Assembly: GCA_903858935.1 (NCBI GenBank)
Contig: CAIOKO010000021.1
Location: 1-63,652 of the forward strand
DNA from: an uncultured Schlesneria sp.
GTDB taxonomy: Bacteria; Planctomycetota; Planctomycetia; Planctomycetales; Planctomycetaceae
Reading direction: 5' to 3'
Length of the DNA: 63,652 nt
The translations under genes were made by a program, and so were the position numbers. Positions 37,637 through 46,930 of this stretch are shown one piece after another (the stretch's first letter is position 1; every line of letters begins with the position of its first letter). Under the pieces are notes generated by a model, which did no database searches, had not been told where the DNA came from, and saw nothing but the letters and a program-made list of their open reading frames with translations.

Positions 37637-38469
37637 CAGGGAGCAGCGCCTCGATCGGGGTGTAAAATCTTCTGATCAGCACTGATTAAATCGAATCCGT
37701 GCGAAACCATTTTTCTCTCAAGCATCTCTTGGGCCTTGTCAAACGCGACCGCTGCGTCGGGTCGAACCAATAGGAGAAAATAGGCCGAACTCAACCGTTG
37801 ATCGACGATCCATTTTTCAAAATTACCCACGGCGGACGAACCGAACAGAGTAAGCCCGGTGGCTACAAACGTCGTTGGCTTGGCGGCAAGACCTAGCGGT
37901 GCGACGGTGATCTGCTGCGAGTCGATCACGGCGAGCCAACCTTCCTTTTGAAGGCCACGAGGGAGCGTAAAAACCGTGCGATTCTCAGCCTGTTCTTCGG
38001 CCCGTTGACGTTCTAACTCGGAAGCGGCGAGTTCTGTTTTTCTTTGCTCGTCTTTCAACGGTTCGAGATCGAATTGCTCGCTCAATTTCTCTTTCTTTAG
38101 CGCAAGCCACTTTTGGCGCTGTTGTTCGAGTTTTTTTCGTTCGCGCTCCAGTTCGACAATCGTCGATTCCCGTTGAGCGATCTCGTTGCGTAACTCGGCG
38201 GGCGATGTGACCGCAGCTTCGCGGCCAAGCTCGTCAGACGATTCGGCGACCGTTCGTAATCGTACGAGTTCAGCTTCGGCCCGCTCCAGATGCTCAATCA
38301 ATGCCACAGCCATCGCGGACGACGAGTCGCTTGACTGAGACTGTTTGCGTTGGACCAGGTCGAGCGCCAATAACAGTGTAATGACCGTCACAATCGCGGT
38401 CACCGACGTGATGATGTCCTGAAATGAGAACAACGAGATCGTCGGCCCCGACCGACCACGGCGCGACAT
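37636..38469 (-). CDS. one-TM coiled-coil protein in ExbD position (first)
   Basis: The 277-residue protein starts MSRRGRSGPTISLFSFQDII. It has a single helix (about 19-38: TSVTAIVTVITLLLALDLV), then a Glu/Arg/Gln-rich coiled-coil (about 50-155) and a C-terminal domain with YFLLLVRPDAAVAFDKA near the end. That late segment resembles the equivalent part of the next protein (YFAIIARPDSYGVF), so the two are distant paralogues. The start overlaps the stop of the ExbB-like gene (TAATG). It is probably a periplasm-facing partner of that channel. Confidence 0.82.
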   Translation of the reverse strand: MSRRGRSGPTISLFSFQDIITSVTAIVTVITLLLALDLVQRKQSQSSDSSSAMAVALIEHLERAEAELVRLRTVAESSDELGREAAVTSPAELRNEIAQRESTIVELERERKKLEQQRQKWLALKKEKLSEQFDLEPLKDEQRKTELAASELERQRAEEQAENRTVFTLPRGLQKEGWLAVIDSQQITVAPLGLAAKPTTFVATGLTLFGSSAVGNFEKWIVDQRLSSAYFLLLVRPDAAVAFDKAQEMLERKMVSHGFDLISADQKILHPDRGAAP

Positions 38470-39347
38470 TACTCGTCACCTCGCAACTCGAACGGCATCA
38501 ATCGCAGACGGCTGACAATCTGCTTCGAGCAATACTCGCTGCAGTCATCGAGAAACTCTTCCTCACCTTTCTTCAGACCAGTTTGGGTTAATTGAATCGC
38601 CAACGCGGCGACCAACCCGTGCAGCGTGGTTTCAAAAGCGGTCGACAGTCCTCCTGTCACCCCGCGGAGCGCCAGCTTGATCTGTTCGAAATCACTCGAC
38701 GAAGCGAGCACGCCGCCAAAGCCCCCGATCGCGACCGACAACCCTTCCACGGTTCCAATGAAACCCAGAACGGGAATGGCCCACACGAATCCTTGTAGAA
38801 GTGAATAACTGGTCTCCATCGCCGATTCGTCAGTCTCCGCCTGCGCCCGCAAAATATCGCCAACATCGGTGACGCGACCGAGATTCCGTAAATTAGAAAG
38901 CGCCGATGTGATTCGATGAAACACGACGAATTGTCGCGTGTCATCCACGCGTTCGTGCATGCGATGGAAGACTTCATCGACGTTTTGGGGGGTCAATACG
39001 AATTCTGGATCGTCGGGAACAACGGCTAATTGCAACGAGCGTCGCTGCATTCGAAGTTTGCTCCATTTCAATCCCAGGATGGCGATCGACCAGCACGAGA
39101 GAAATACGATGCAGGCTGGCGTCTCGCGATTCCGGTCGAAGAAGAAGCTGCCGGCAATCCAGTTGCCGTGGAATGGAAACAGCACAGCATAGAACACGCC
39201 GGTCATCAACACGGCGAGTGTGAATGAACACCACGAGTTGACTCGCGTGAACCGACCGCCACGAAACATCAACTGTTGTTCGATGTCATCCCGCGCCCAC
39301 GAGAGTGGCTCGGCTTCAGGACGCGTCGACCGATTCCGATCGGGCAT
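38469..39347 (-). CDS. MotA/TolQ/ExbB-family proton-channel-like protein
   Basis: The 292-residue protein has two N-terminal hydrophobic helices (about 37-60 and 78-95) and a cytoplasmic loop. The family core follows: a helix with LLQGFVWAIPVLGFIGTVEGLSVAIGG split over about 190-216, then LRGVTGGLSTAFETTLHGLVAALAIQL (about 230-262), the conserved second pore helix. The G-x-x-GTV-x-G and AF-x-TT-x-G patterns are family signatures. It would form a proton-driven stator with the two downstream one-TM proteins. No TonB, Tol or flagellar gene is adjacent. Confidence 0.9.
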   Translation of the reverse strand: MPDRNRSTRPEAEPLSWARDDIEQQLMFRGGRFTRVNSWCSFTLAVLMTGVFYAVLFPFHGNWIAGSFFFDRNRETPACIVFLSCWSIAILGLKWSKLRMQRRSLQLAVVPDDPEFVLTPQNVDEVFHRMHERVDDTRQFVVFHRITSALSNLRNLGRVTDVGDILRAQAETDESAMETSYSLLQGFVWAIPVLGFIGTVEGLSVAIGGFGGVLASSSDFEQIKLALRGVTGGLSTAFETTLHGLVAALAIQLTQTGLKKGEEEFLDDCSEYCSKQIVSRLRLMPFELRGDE

Positions 39348-39417
39348 AACAAATCTCTTTTTTCAACAGACAAAGTGGCAGTTCAATCGTCATCTGAGAA
39401 TGGCTCGACAATCCACG

Positions 39418-40221
39418 TCAATGGCTCGGGTATCGTTTGTCGAACGTCGCATCAGACATGCAGAGAAGGAAGATACCCTCAACCAATGCGATGATCCCCG
39501 GAATGAACGTCCAACAAAACAAAAGATAAATTACGCCCAGCAAAGTGTTTCCGAGATAAAAGTGATGGATTCCGATACCGCCAAGCAAGAGAGCCAAGAT
39601 TGCAGCAGTAACGCGATTCTTACTTTTCCCCGACGATTCAACAGGTCGCTGTCGAACTCCACACTTCGGACAGAGTTCCGCGCGTAAGTCAATCGGTGAT
39701 CCACAGGCATAACAGAATTGTTGTGCTACGAACGTATTCGCTGCAACCTGAGCCGCCGGCAACGTGAGATTTGACCGGGCAACCACGTTCAGTTCGGGCA
39801 CATCGTGAATCGTGACCCAGTCGGCCATACCGGCTTTCCAGACTAGGTCGTCGAGTACCAATTGATTCCCCGCGATCATCCCACGCAGTTCAATGAGTGT
39901 CACTGGTCCGCACTGTTCCTCGCCGACCACATAGAACCAGACCGGTTCCATCTTCCGACTCGGAGGCCCTGACATCGAGGGTTTGTCATCCTGCTCAGAC
40001 GTCTCCGATTTGGACTTCGTTTTTTTCGTGGTCCCACCATCCAGCAAATGCTCGATCGTCGCGGCGGAATGCCATGTTGTGCCATCGAGCGAAACTTCAT
40101 TGGCACGGCCGAACTGCCCCCTTCCGCGAAGCGTTTTCAATTGCTTAATGCCATACGGACCAAGGACTCGCCCCCGTATGCGAACGTAGTAATTGCCGGT
40201 GTTATCTTCGGTATCATCCAT
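39418..40221 (-). CDS. GYF-like/zinc-ribbon/TM2-domain membrane protein
   Basis: This 267-residue protein has several parts. Two GYF_2-like modules (about 11-60 with YYVRIRGRVLGPYG, and 94-140 with VWFYVVGEEQCGPV) come first. A four-Cys zinc ribbon (CYACG..CPKCG, about 172-190) follows, and then a TM2 domain (about 205-262) with GGIGIHHFYLGNTLLG and a second helix. The GYF parts are predicted peptide-binding. An alternative GTG is one codon upstream. The gene lies between the large coiled-coil gene and the ExbB-like gene. Confidence 0.85.
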   Translation of the reverse strand: MDDTEDNTGNYYVRIRGRVLGPYGIKQLKTLRGRGQFGRANEVSLDGTTWHSAATIEHLLDGGTTKKTKSKSETSEQDDKPSMSGPPSRKMEPVWFYVVGEEQCGPVTLIELRGMIAGNQLVLDDLVWKAGMADWVTIHDVPELNVVARSNLTLPAAQVAANTFVAQQFCYACGSPIDLRAELCPKCGVRQRPVESSGKSKNRVTAAILALLLGGIGIHHFYLGNTLLGVIYLLFCWTFIPGIIALVEGIFLLCMSDATFDKRYPSH

Positions 40222-40300
40222 CACGCGGTGCCTGATCGAGTGTGATTGTACAGGGTTGTCGTTCGAGGTTAGCCAGACTCATCGCTATGTCATCGGATTT

Positions 40301-43261
40301 TCAAGGCGCTTGTGCCGTTTTTGTTTCGTTGGAAGCTGCCGACGCGAAAACAACGGCCCCCTCGCCAACGGACTTCGCCACTTCGGAATCGACGGTCAGC
40401 GATTTACCATGAATTCTGCCCAACAGAATCCATGTCCGAGCACCGATGGCATCCGGTCGTGAGACGACGTGCAGTTGGTGATCACCTGCTGGCGACCATT
40501 TGGTTCGGCAGACCCATTCGCCGTGAGACAGCTTCTTCTCAAGCCAGCCCACTGAAAATCGCAGGGCAAACAATTCTCGCTCGAATTGTTCCTGCCGCTT
40601 GGTAACACTTGTAAAGATCGGTTCAAGTGGCGGAATCTTCGCGAGAAGTTCTCCCGCGCGAAGTCGCGCTCCTTTTGCCGTCTCGCTTTTGGGGTCCATC
40701 CATGGGACTGATCGATCCAGTTCATCGTCGCTAAGTCTTTCCAGCAGCGGCACCAATTCGAGTTCGAGAAGATGATCACCCCGACCGGCGAATTCGACGC
40801 TCTTCAAGACCAGCAAGTACCGCAGAAACGGATCGACTTTGTCCGCCTTCAGCAAGGTTTCAGTCAGTTCACGAAAGTAATCGCGCCAACCGTCGAGATT
40901 CACATCGCGAATCGTCGCTCTCACTTTTGCCGCAAGTTCCTGCTGTGGCGGTGCGATCGATGTGGGTGTTAAAAGCTGATCGGGCTTCAAACTCGGACTA
41001 TCACGCCTTGTTTCTCCATTGAATCCGATGACGTAAGGAAAGCTGGCGATGCTACCAAACGGAACGGTCTGGGCTTTGGTAAGGTAATATGTGTGACCGT
41101 CCTTATCCTGAAGAATGTATCCGTCTTTGATGAACTTACTGTTAAACAGAGTCGCCAGTTTCCTCTGAACCCCTTCGTCGGGATCGCCATCATCCTCGAA
41201 CCTTCGCTGCACCGAGGCCAACCACGTTTCGTATTGTCCCAGCAATTCACGATCGGGACTTTGCGGATGCTCCGTAAAAAACGAGCGGACTTCCTGCAGT
41301 CGCGTCTCGACATCTTTCTTGTCGGCAGGTCGAAACCGTTTCCAACGCTCGATCATTTTCTGACGGGCTATCGCTGCTGGAATTGGGCTGTTTTCGGCCG
41401 CCGACTTCATCACCACGGCTCGCGGGTCGTTGGGGAGCGCCGCTCCGAATTCGCGCAGAGCCGCCTCGTACGCACCGACCTTGGCTGTCACGTGGACATG
41501 TTCTGGAAGCACCAACGACGCATCCGTGATTTTGTCTAACAGTATCTCTTTTCGAGCGAGATCCGACATTGTCTTTCGCAACGCGTTCAGACGCAATTCA
41601 AGCAAGGTGCCTTGAGAAGCCAACTCCTTCGCCACACCGTTGCGTAATGGGATCAGTCGAGACACGTGCAAATCCGCCGCGTCGAGCAATTGCCCTACCC
41701 GGTCCGAGTCATTCGCTTCAGCGGAAACAATCGCTGCGTCTAATGCTTTTAATGCGTCGCTTGCTGCGGCGACCCCTTCACGAAACGACTTTTCCCGCAA
41801 GGCGAGTTCTGCGTTGGCTCGCTTTTGCCATGTTGCCTGAAGTTGGCCAACTTCGATTTTTTCTTCGGCGGTTCTTGACAGTTCACGGGCTCGCTTAATG
41901 GCGGCTTCCACGGAGATCGTCTCGGTCGACTCGCGAACGGTTGCAATCTCGGCCTTCCAGTTTAATACACGATCTCGTTCTACCTGTTCGGCATCGGCCA
42001 GTTTCCTCTTCACCTCCAGCCAGGCTTCTGACGTTGAACCACGAGACTGTTGTTCAATCATCTTCTGAGCCTCTTCGAGTTTACCTCCGTCGATGAAATC
42101 GGTCGCCGCCGAAACCAGCCGCCGTGTTTTTTCACCTTCGACCGAAAGATACATGATAAATCCGATCGCGCTGACTAAGAGCGCGACCGCACTGACCCCA
42201 GCTCCAACCATCAACTTTCGCCGACGTCCTTCGATCACTTCGACCGTGTTCAGCCGAGACCGGAACCGCGTTTCGAGTGTTGAGGGGAGACCCCGCTCCA
42301 GCCGATCGACTGTCAGCTTGAGACGCTTCAATTCGACTGATGTTATCTCTTCGTTGTCGAGCGCCCGTTCGATGTCTGCCACCACCTTCGAGAACGCCTG
42401 CGACTCGGACACTTTTCGGTCCTCGTCATCCAGCCAATCAAAGATCGGAGCCATTTGGTCGTAAAGCGGATCGTCTTTGTCAACCTGTAAGAGCCTTTGT
42501 GCCTGCTTCCACTCCTCACGCAGCGGACGGGCCGTCGCTGGATCAAGCGCGGAAAAAGCCGCATAAAGTTGTTCGTTGAGTTCCTGCATCCGTTGGCGGG
42601 CATTACCCCGAACAGTCTGATTCGCACGCGATTTCACATCGCGCGTCAGCGCTGCGGGAATCGGTTCCCGCCAACCTTTGGCTTGAATCTCACCGACCAG
42701 AGACTTCGATACCGCCGAATTCCCCGACTTGTAAGCAGCCGCTGATTCCGCATCCAGTTCGCGGAACCGTGCCCGTTCCATTTCCCGAATATCCATTTCC
42801 CAATGCGGCGACGCAGAATCAAGTTCCGCCAACGACCGCAACACGGTCAATCGCTGATTTAACGGACTCCTTCCGAGTGATAACAATCGGTGCATGTCAA
42901 GCAATTTCTCGAGCGGAGCATGTTCCGCATACGCCACATTCAGAGTCGTCGCCACTTCGAGCAACAACGGTTCGGGAGGCGTCATGAAGTACATACCGAG
43001 CAAATCAAGCAACTCACCCCGCTCGGCGAAGTCGAGAACGGCAACAGCATCCAGCAAATTTGGCGCGGCCTCGGCCAGATGCAGTGCCTCGGATCGAAGC
43101 CCCTGCTTGACACACTCATCGCACCGTCGCAGCCGGGCATTTATTTCGTGACAAAGTTGAGAGTACTTCTGCACCAAGGTTGTCAATTCGTCAGTTTTTT
43201 CAAGCACTTCGCGCTGCAGGAGGAACCGCAACTCGTCGACGACTCGCTGAATTTCGTTCAT
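40301..43261 (-). CDS. large one-TM helical/coiled-coil protein of the GTPase-ExbB locus
   Basis: The 986-residue protein has a cytoplasmic N-terminal part (1-345), helical and charged, with an early C-x-x-C pair (DECVK). One membrane helix (about 350-373: VGAGVSAVALLVSAIGFIMY) follows, and then a long helical stretch (375-640). The C-terminal 330 residues are more globular (SKFIKDGYILQDKDGHTYYL). The ATG overlaps the preceding stop (ATGA), so it is translationally coupled to the GAP1-like gene. I do not recognise a named family. The topology suggests a scaffold spanning the membrane. Confidence 0.85.
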   Translation of the reverse strand: MNEIQRVVDELRFLLQREVLEKTDELTTLVQKYSQLCHEINARLRRCDECVKQGLRSEALHLAEAAPNLLDAVAVLDFAERGELLDLLGMYFMTPPEPLLLEVATTLNVAYAEHAPLEKLLDMHRLLSLGRSPLNQRLTVLRSLAELDSASPHWEMDIREMERARFRELDAESAAAYKSGNSAVSKSLVGEIQAKGWREPIPAALTRDVKSRANQTVRGNARQRMQELNEQLYAAFSALDPATARPLREEWKQAQRLLQVDKDDPLYDQMAPIFDWLDDEDRKVSESQAFSKVVADIERALDNEEITSVELKRLKLTVDRLERGLPSTLETRFRSRLNTVEVIEGRRRKLMVGAGVSAVALLVSAIGFIMYLSVEGEKTRRLVSAATDFIDGGKLEEAQKMIEQQSRGSTSEAWLEVKRKLADAEQVERDRVLNWKAEIATVRESTETISVEAAIKRARELSRTAEEKIEVGQLQATWQKRANAELALREKSFREGVAAASDALKALDAAIVSAEANDSDRVGQLLDAADLHVSRLIPLRNGVAKELASQGTLLELRLNALRKTMSDLARKEILLDKITDASLVLPEHVHVTAKVGAYEAALREFGAALPNDPRAVVMKSAAENSPIPAAIARQKMIERWKRFRPADKKDVETRLQEVRSFFTEHPQSPDRELLGQYETWLASVQRRFEDDGDPDEGVQRKLATLFNSKFIKDGYILQDKDGHTYYLTKAQTVPFGSIASFPYVIGFNGETRRDSPSLKPDQLLTPTSIAPPQQELAAKVRATIRDVNLDGWRDYFRELTETLLKADKVDPFLRYLLVLKSVEFAGRGDHLLELELVPLLERLSDDELDRSVPWMDPKSETAKGARLRAGELLAKIPPLEPIFTSVTKRQEQFERELFALRFSVGWLEKKLSHGEWVCRTKWSPAGDHQLHVVSRPDAIGARTWILLGRIHGKSLTVDSEVAKSVGEGAVVFASAASNETKTAQAP

Positions 43262-45921
43262 GGCTTCGCCTCCGCTGACTGCTTGGTGTCGTCGAAGTTC
43301 ACGACGTCCACTGTTATTTTCCCTAAAGAATTAACAGCTTTCCTTTCAGTATCCACGACTTCGTAATAGATCCGTATTGCCTGGAGTCTGACATCATCAA
43401 GCGACTTTTTAACCGCCGAATATTTTAGAATTTTATCACAGACACTTTGAAATTCCGTCTTCGCAGTGTTGAGACCGCTCTCGACGGTAGTAAAACCGGA
43501 TTCCTTGTTGTTCGCTGACTCTTGCCCCTTTGCCATAACAGCGCTTAAAACCTTGCCTAACGATGTTACGACTTCGCCTACGCTGTTCTCAGAAGGCTGG
43601 CCATCAACGGAAATCTTTTTTAGTTTCTCTTCCAGCAACTGCCTTGCGGTACCCTCGTCGATCTTGACTGATTTTGAATCCGCTTCATCGCAGGCGGCTA
43701 ATAGCTTGGATTTCACACTTTGCAATTCGTTCCCTAAACCCTCTTTTATGGGTTTAATGCACTGATCCTTGCCGGTAATCTTCAGATCCAGCGTTGGGAA
43801 ATTTTCCTTTGCGACGATTTCAAGTTTCAGACTCAGCTTCGGCTTATTATCCGGCTGTTTTTTGAATTCGGTATAAATTTCCGACTCAAATTTCTTACAA
43901 CCAATTTGCCACAAATAACCAGGGGCGGAATCGTGAAGCTCGAGTTGGTAGTCTTTGGTACCGATTCGGACTACAAGATTCCCCAGGGTTAATTGCGGCA
44001 TATGTGACGTGTCCACGGCTGCCGACAAAGGAAGCGGCCAACTAAGAGTATTATTGTTAAATTTGCGTTCAAGCGACTCGTTTTTTAATGGAAAATCAGC
44101 GAACTTGATTTCTTTTAGCGCAGGTCCCTTTGATGTCGCTGGAACGACTTGGATGCGATACCACCCAATCCATTTTACATGTTCATCGTTTAGTGACTTA
44201 AGCTTGTATGCTACTTTTGAATTATCAGACACCGTTGTTATGAATCTTGCAACCGGTACAGCACCCGTTGCGATTATGTTAATGTCACGTTCGCTAACTT
44301 GCCCCTTAATGGTTGTCGGACCATCGAAGTACGGTAGCCAACTTGGTTTGAAAAGCCGCATGGAAGGGGCGGTATCCGTTTTCGGCTGTGGTTGTCCTTT
44401 CGGAAGAGGGAATTCATATAATTCAATCGAAGGTTGATCTTTTTTCGGAAGCTTGCACAACGTAGGCTCTGGCTGCTCTTTCTTGATCTGCGAAAGCGAA
44501 TTCTGGCTGTTATTTGTTTCAGTTACGACAGGTATTTCTACTCCACTCGGCGAGTCACCTGTCGGACGATCGGAATTGTTGGCGGTGTGGGCAACGGAGT
44601 ACCCCGTGTTTGGTTTGTCGTTGGGTTTCATTTCTACGGGCGGGGGTGTTTGTTGGGATTGCCCACTTGGTTGTTCCGTTTTTGAAGGTGGTTTGGTAGG
44701 CGCGGCATGGTTATGGACAATATCCAACGCTTTCGGTTTCGACTTTGAAGGAGCATTGGGGCAAGCGCCACTTTGGTAATGACGGATACCAACGCCAACC
44801 GTCGTTGCCATCATCAACCCTGCTGCGACGAAGGCGATCCACAACCATCGGCGTGACGGCGGGCGGCGGGATTCTTCTTCGATGACATCGGCAAGTCGTC
44901 TGCCGCTCCTTTGTTTCGACGGCGTTCCTGCGATTGGAATGGCGTCTCGTCCGGTGGCCATTTGCGGTGGCTTTTGCGGAAGACCTTTGATTCCGCCGTC
45001 GAAGTGCGTGCTTTCCGATTTGTCATTTTCGAATCCTTCGTCTGAACTCTTTGAACCTCCATTCACATTTTTTTTATGAACTGTCGGAGGTGAAACGCGG
45101 GTGGATTGGTATGACGTGCGTTCTCCCGAACGGGCCGCTTCGACTAACTCCCCACCGGTTGCCGGGCCAAGCGAATCCGCTGTCAGGTCGATGCGTAAGG
45201 CACTCACAAACCGGAGCGATTCATGAGCCTCTTTCGAATCGTGGACCATGGCTCGCCAAAGACAGGTCGTCCCCGTGGCGAGGCCGGTAAAATACGTGCT
45301 GAAAGTTACATCCCAACGTTTCTCTGGTGGCAACAGCGACAGGGCTTCGACGAACAGCGGCAAGATTTCCTGGCCAGGCGCGAATAGCAGGATCACCAAC
45401 CGTTCGGGATCGCGTAAAAAGGACTCGGCGAGGACGCCTGCCCAACCGGCGTCGCCTGTCAGTTCCTGCCAATGTCGACAGACGCCGCTAGGTCCATGTG
45501 GCTCGCGCGTGACCGGTTTCAACGCGACAACCTTCGGCTCACCTTCCCATTCTTCCCGCATGAAACCCGGCATCGACAATAGGTTGGCCGGTCCGCCAGA
45601 TAGTCGCTCCGATGGATTATCCAGAATTACATGGTGCGCCAGCTTGTTGGCTCGCTGCGAGTAGTCCAGCCCATAGTCAGCAATGCGAGACAGAACGTGC
45701 CACGTTCGACCGGTCGCCTGCATTTTCAGGTGTGAGTAAACGACAGGATTGCGAGCGGCTCGTTCGTCACTCGTCGGATAGACTGGCCGATACCCGGACA
45801 ACGCCTCGACCGCTGCGGCCAACGGAGCCGGCATACCCTGCGTGCTGAGCACCGTACAAAACCCACGGCTTCCCGGCTTCAGACCGCGTGGGGCAGAAGT
45901 ATAAAGCAATTCTTGACTCAT
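43258..45921 (-). CDS. GTPase-associated protein with GAP1-N2-like domain and one TM
   Basis: The 887-residue protein has an N-terminal ~230 residues that match my memory of the GAP1-N2 (GTPase-associated protein 1) family: YTSAPRGLKPGSRGFCTV, ALSGYRPVYP, RNPVVYSHL, RTWHVLSRIADYGLDYS and NKLAHHVILD. A disordered segment (240-355) leads to a membrane helix (about 362-382: WLWIAFVAAGLMMATTVGVGI). A Pro/Thr-rich linker follows, then a beta-rich extracytoplasmic region (500-720) and a helical tail. GAGGAAT precedes the ATG. The GTPase gene lies upstream on the same strand, which fits the family name. Confidence 0.85.
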   Translation of the reverse strand: MSQELLYTSAPRGLKPGSRGFCTVLSTQGMPAPLAAAVEALSGYRPVYPTSDERAARNPVVYSHLKMQATGRTWHVLSRIADYGLDYSQRANKLAHHVILDNPSERLSGGPANLLSMPGFMREEWEGEPKVVALKPVTREPHGPSGVCRHWQELTGDAGWAGVLAESFLRDPERLVILLFAPGQEILPLFVEALSLLPPEKRWDVTFSTYFTGLATGTTCLWRAMVHDSKEAHESLRFVSALRIDLTADSLGPATGGELVEAARSGERTSYQSTRVSPPTVHKKNVNGGSKSSDEGFENDKSESTHFDGGIKGLPQKPPQMATGRDAIPIAGTPSKQRSGRRLADVIEEESRRPPSRRWLWIAFVAAGLMMATTVGVGIRHYQSGACPNAPSKSKPKALDIVHNHAAPTKPPSKTEQPSGQSQQTPPPVEMKPNDKPNTGYSVAHTANNSDRPTGDSPSGVEIPVVTETNNSQNSLSQIKKEQPEPTLCKLPKKDQPSIELYEFPLPKGQPQPKTDTAPSMRLFKPSWLPYFDGPTTIKGQVSERDINIIATGAVPVARFITTVSDNSKVAYKLKSLNDEHVKWIGWYRIQVVPATSKGPALKEIKFADFPLKNESLERKFNNNTLSWPLPLSAAVDTSHMPQLTLGNLVVRIGTKDYQLELHDSAPGYLWQIGCKKFESEIYTEFKKQPDNKPKLSLKLEIVAKENFPTLDLKITGKDQCIKPIKEGLGNELQSVKSKLLAACDEADSKSVKIDEGTARQLLEEKLKKISVDGQPSENSVGEVVTSLGKVLSAVMAKGQESANNKESGFTTVESGLNTAKTEFQSVCDKILKYSAVKKSLDDVRLQAIRIYYEVVDTERKAVNSLGKITVDVVNFDDTKQSAEAKP

Positions 45922-45948
45922 ACCGATTCCTCAATTCGCGTCATTCTT

Positions 45949-45994
45949 CCTCCCTCGCCCCGCCTTTGCGGGGAGAGGGTCGGGTTGAGGGGAT
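45949..45994. repeat. partial copy of G/C-rich palindromic repeat
   Basis: TCCTCCCTCGCCCCGCCTT, then GCGGGGAGAGGGTCGGGTTG and AGGGGA, form an imperfect hairpin. The same unit begins the two full elements at 46053 and 46688. It lies just upstream of the GAP1-like gene. Confidence 0.85.
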
Positions 45995-46052
45995 TTTCAC
46001 CCGCGTCGCACGACGGGTTAGTAATCGCGAAATTAATCGCGCGTTGTGAATC

Positions 46053-46245
46053 TCTTCCTCCCTCGCCCCGGCGTTGCGGGGAGAGGGTCGGGGTGAGGGG
46101 ATTCCTCTTCATCATTTTTCATTCCTTGGTTTTAGCTGTTTGATCGCCGTCAATGATTCCATACCCAGAGTCGTCTTTCGCGAAACACATTAAGATAATC
46201 CCCTCACCCTGACCCTCTCCCCACAAGGCCGGGGAGAGGGGAGAT
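46053..46245. repeat. ~190-bp MITE-like element, left copy
   Basis: It begins with TCTTCCTCCCTCGCCCCGG and a GGGGAGAGGGTCGGGGTGAG hairpin arm. It ends with the reverse-complement unit AATCCCCTCACCCTGACCC, TCTCCCCACAAGGCC and GGGGAGAGG. The ~100-bp interior has TTCATCATTTTTCATTCC and CAATGATTCCAT and has no reading frame. A second full copy is at 46688-46876 in the same orientation. The DUF559 gene lies exactly between the two. Confidence 0.9.
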
Positions 46246-46253
46246 GAGACCTT

Positions 46254-46682
46254 TCAGGTCTCTGTTGTAGGAGTATCTTCCTGTTCGATTGGGATTATCG
46301 TTTTGCCGCTTAACCATGTAACGACATCGATTCCTGCCTCTCTTGCAATTCCGATCGCCACTGCCTCAACATCTTCCAGAACATCGTCATTCATCACTCG
46401 AAAAACTTGGAAGCCGCAAGACTCAAGATATTTGGTTCGTCGATCATCGTACTCCTCACGGCCTTCATGGCTTTCGCCGTCCAACTCGACGACCAAATTG
46501 GCTTCTAGGCAGACAAAATCGGCAAAGTAGGGCCCGATTGGAAACTGACGTCGAAACTTCAACCCGGCCACTCCTCGATTTCTCAGTGCAAACCATAGGA
46601 TCCGCTCAGGCTGCGTGGACAAGCTACGCAGTTCACGGGCGCGTTCCGTTTGATTTCGAGTCTGTCGTCGTCGATTGACCAT
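46254..46682 (-). CDS. DUF559 family endonuclease-like protein (Vsr/PD-(D/E)XK type)
   Basis: The 142-residue protein has the family core RRQFPIGPYFADFVCLEANL with VVELDGESH. Predicted catalytic acids are D55 and E66/D68, followed by R-x-x-YLESCGF-x-VFRV, in a restriction-endonuclease-like fold. The Shine-Dalgarno GGAGGAAG (complement of about 46689-46696) is inside the flanking repeat. Both flanks are copies of the same MITE-like element, oriented alike. The gene interrupts an otherwise co-directional operon, suggesting insertion. Family members are widespread and their cellular role is not established. Confidence 0.88.
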   Translation of the reverse strand: MVNRRRQTRNQTERARELRSLSTQPERILWFALRNRGVAGLKFRRQFPIGPYFADFVCLEANLVVELDGESHEGREEYDDRRTKYLESCGFQVFRVMNDDVLEDVEAVAIGIAREAGIDVVTWLSGKTIIPIEQEDTPTTET

Positions 46683-46687
46683 TATTC

Positions 46688-46876
46688 TCTTCCTCCCTCG
46701 CCCCGGCCTTGCGGGGAGAGGGTCGGGGTGAGGGGATTCCGCTTCATCATTTTTTATCCCTCGTTTTCAGTTGTTTGATCACGATTAATGATTCCATCCT
46801 CAAAAACCTTTGTCGCGCAAGAAATAAAGATAATCCCCTCACCCTAACCCTCTCCCCACAAGGCCGGGGCGAGGGG
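46688..46876. repeat. ~190-bp MITE-like element, right copy
   Basis: It has the same outer units and interior order as 46053-46245: TCTTCCTCCCTCGCCCCGG at one end, TTCATCATTTTTTATCCC and TTAATGATTCCATCC inside, and ATAATCCCCTCACCCTAACC at the other end. The outer units are inverted repeats of each other, and the interior is diverged by roughly a quarter. Confidence 0.9.
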
Positions 46877-46930
46877 ACACGAGGAGATTCGGATATCGGC
46901 GAGTCCCAAAACTGTTAGCAAATCGTCGCT

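Noticed and set aside
45918-46115. 65-codon minus-strand frame reading LTPTLSPQRRGEGG twice
   Set aside because: It is the translation of the G/C-rich palindromic repeats, which read this way wherever they occur in this frame; not a gene.
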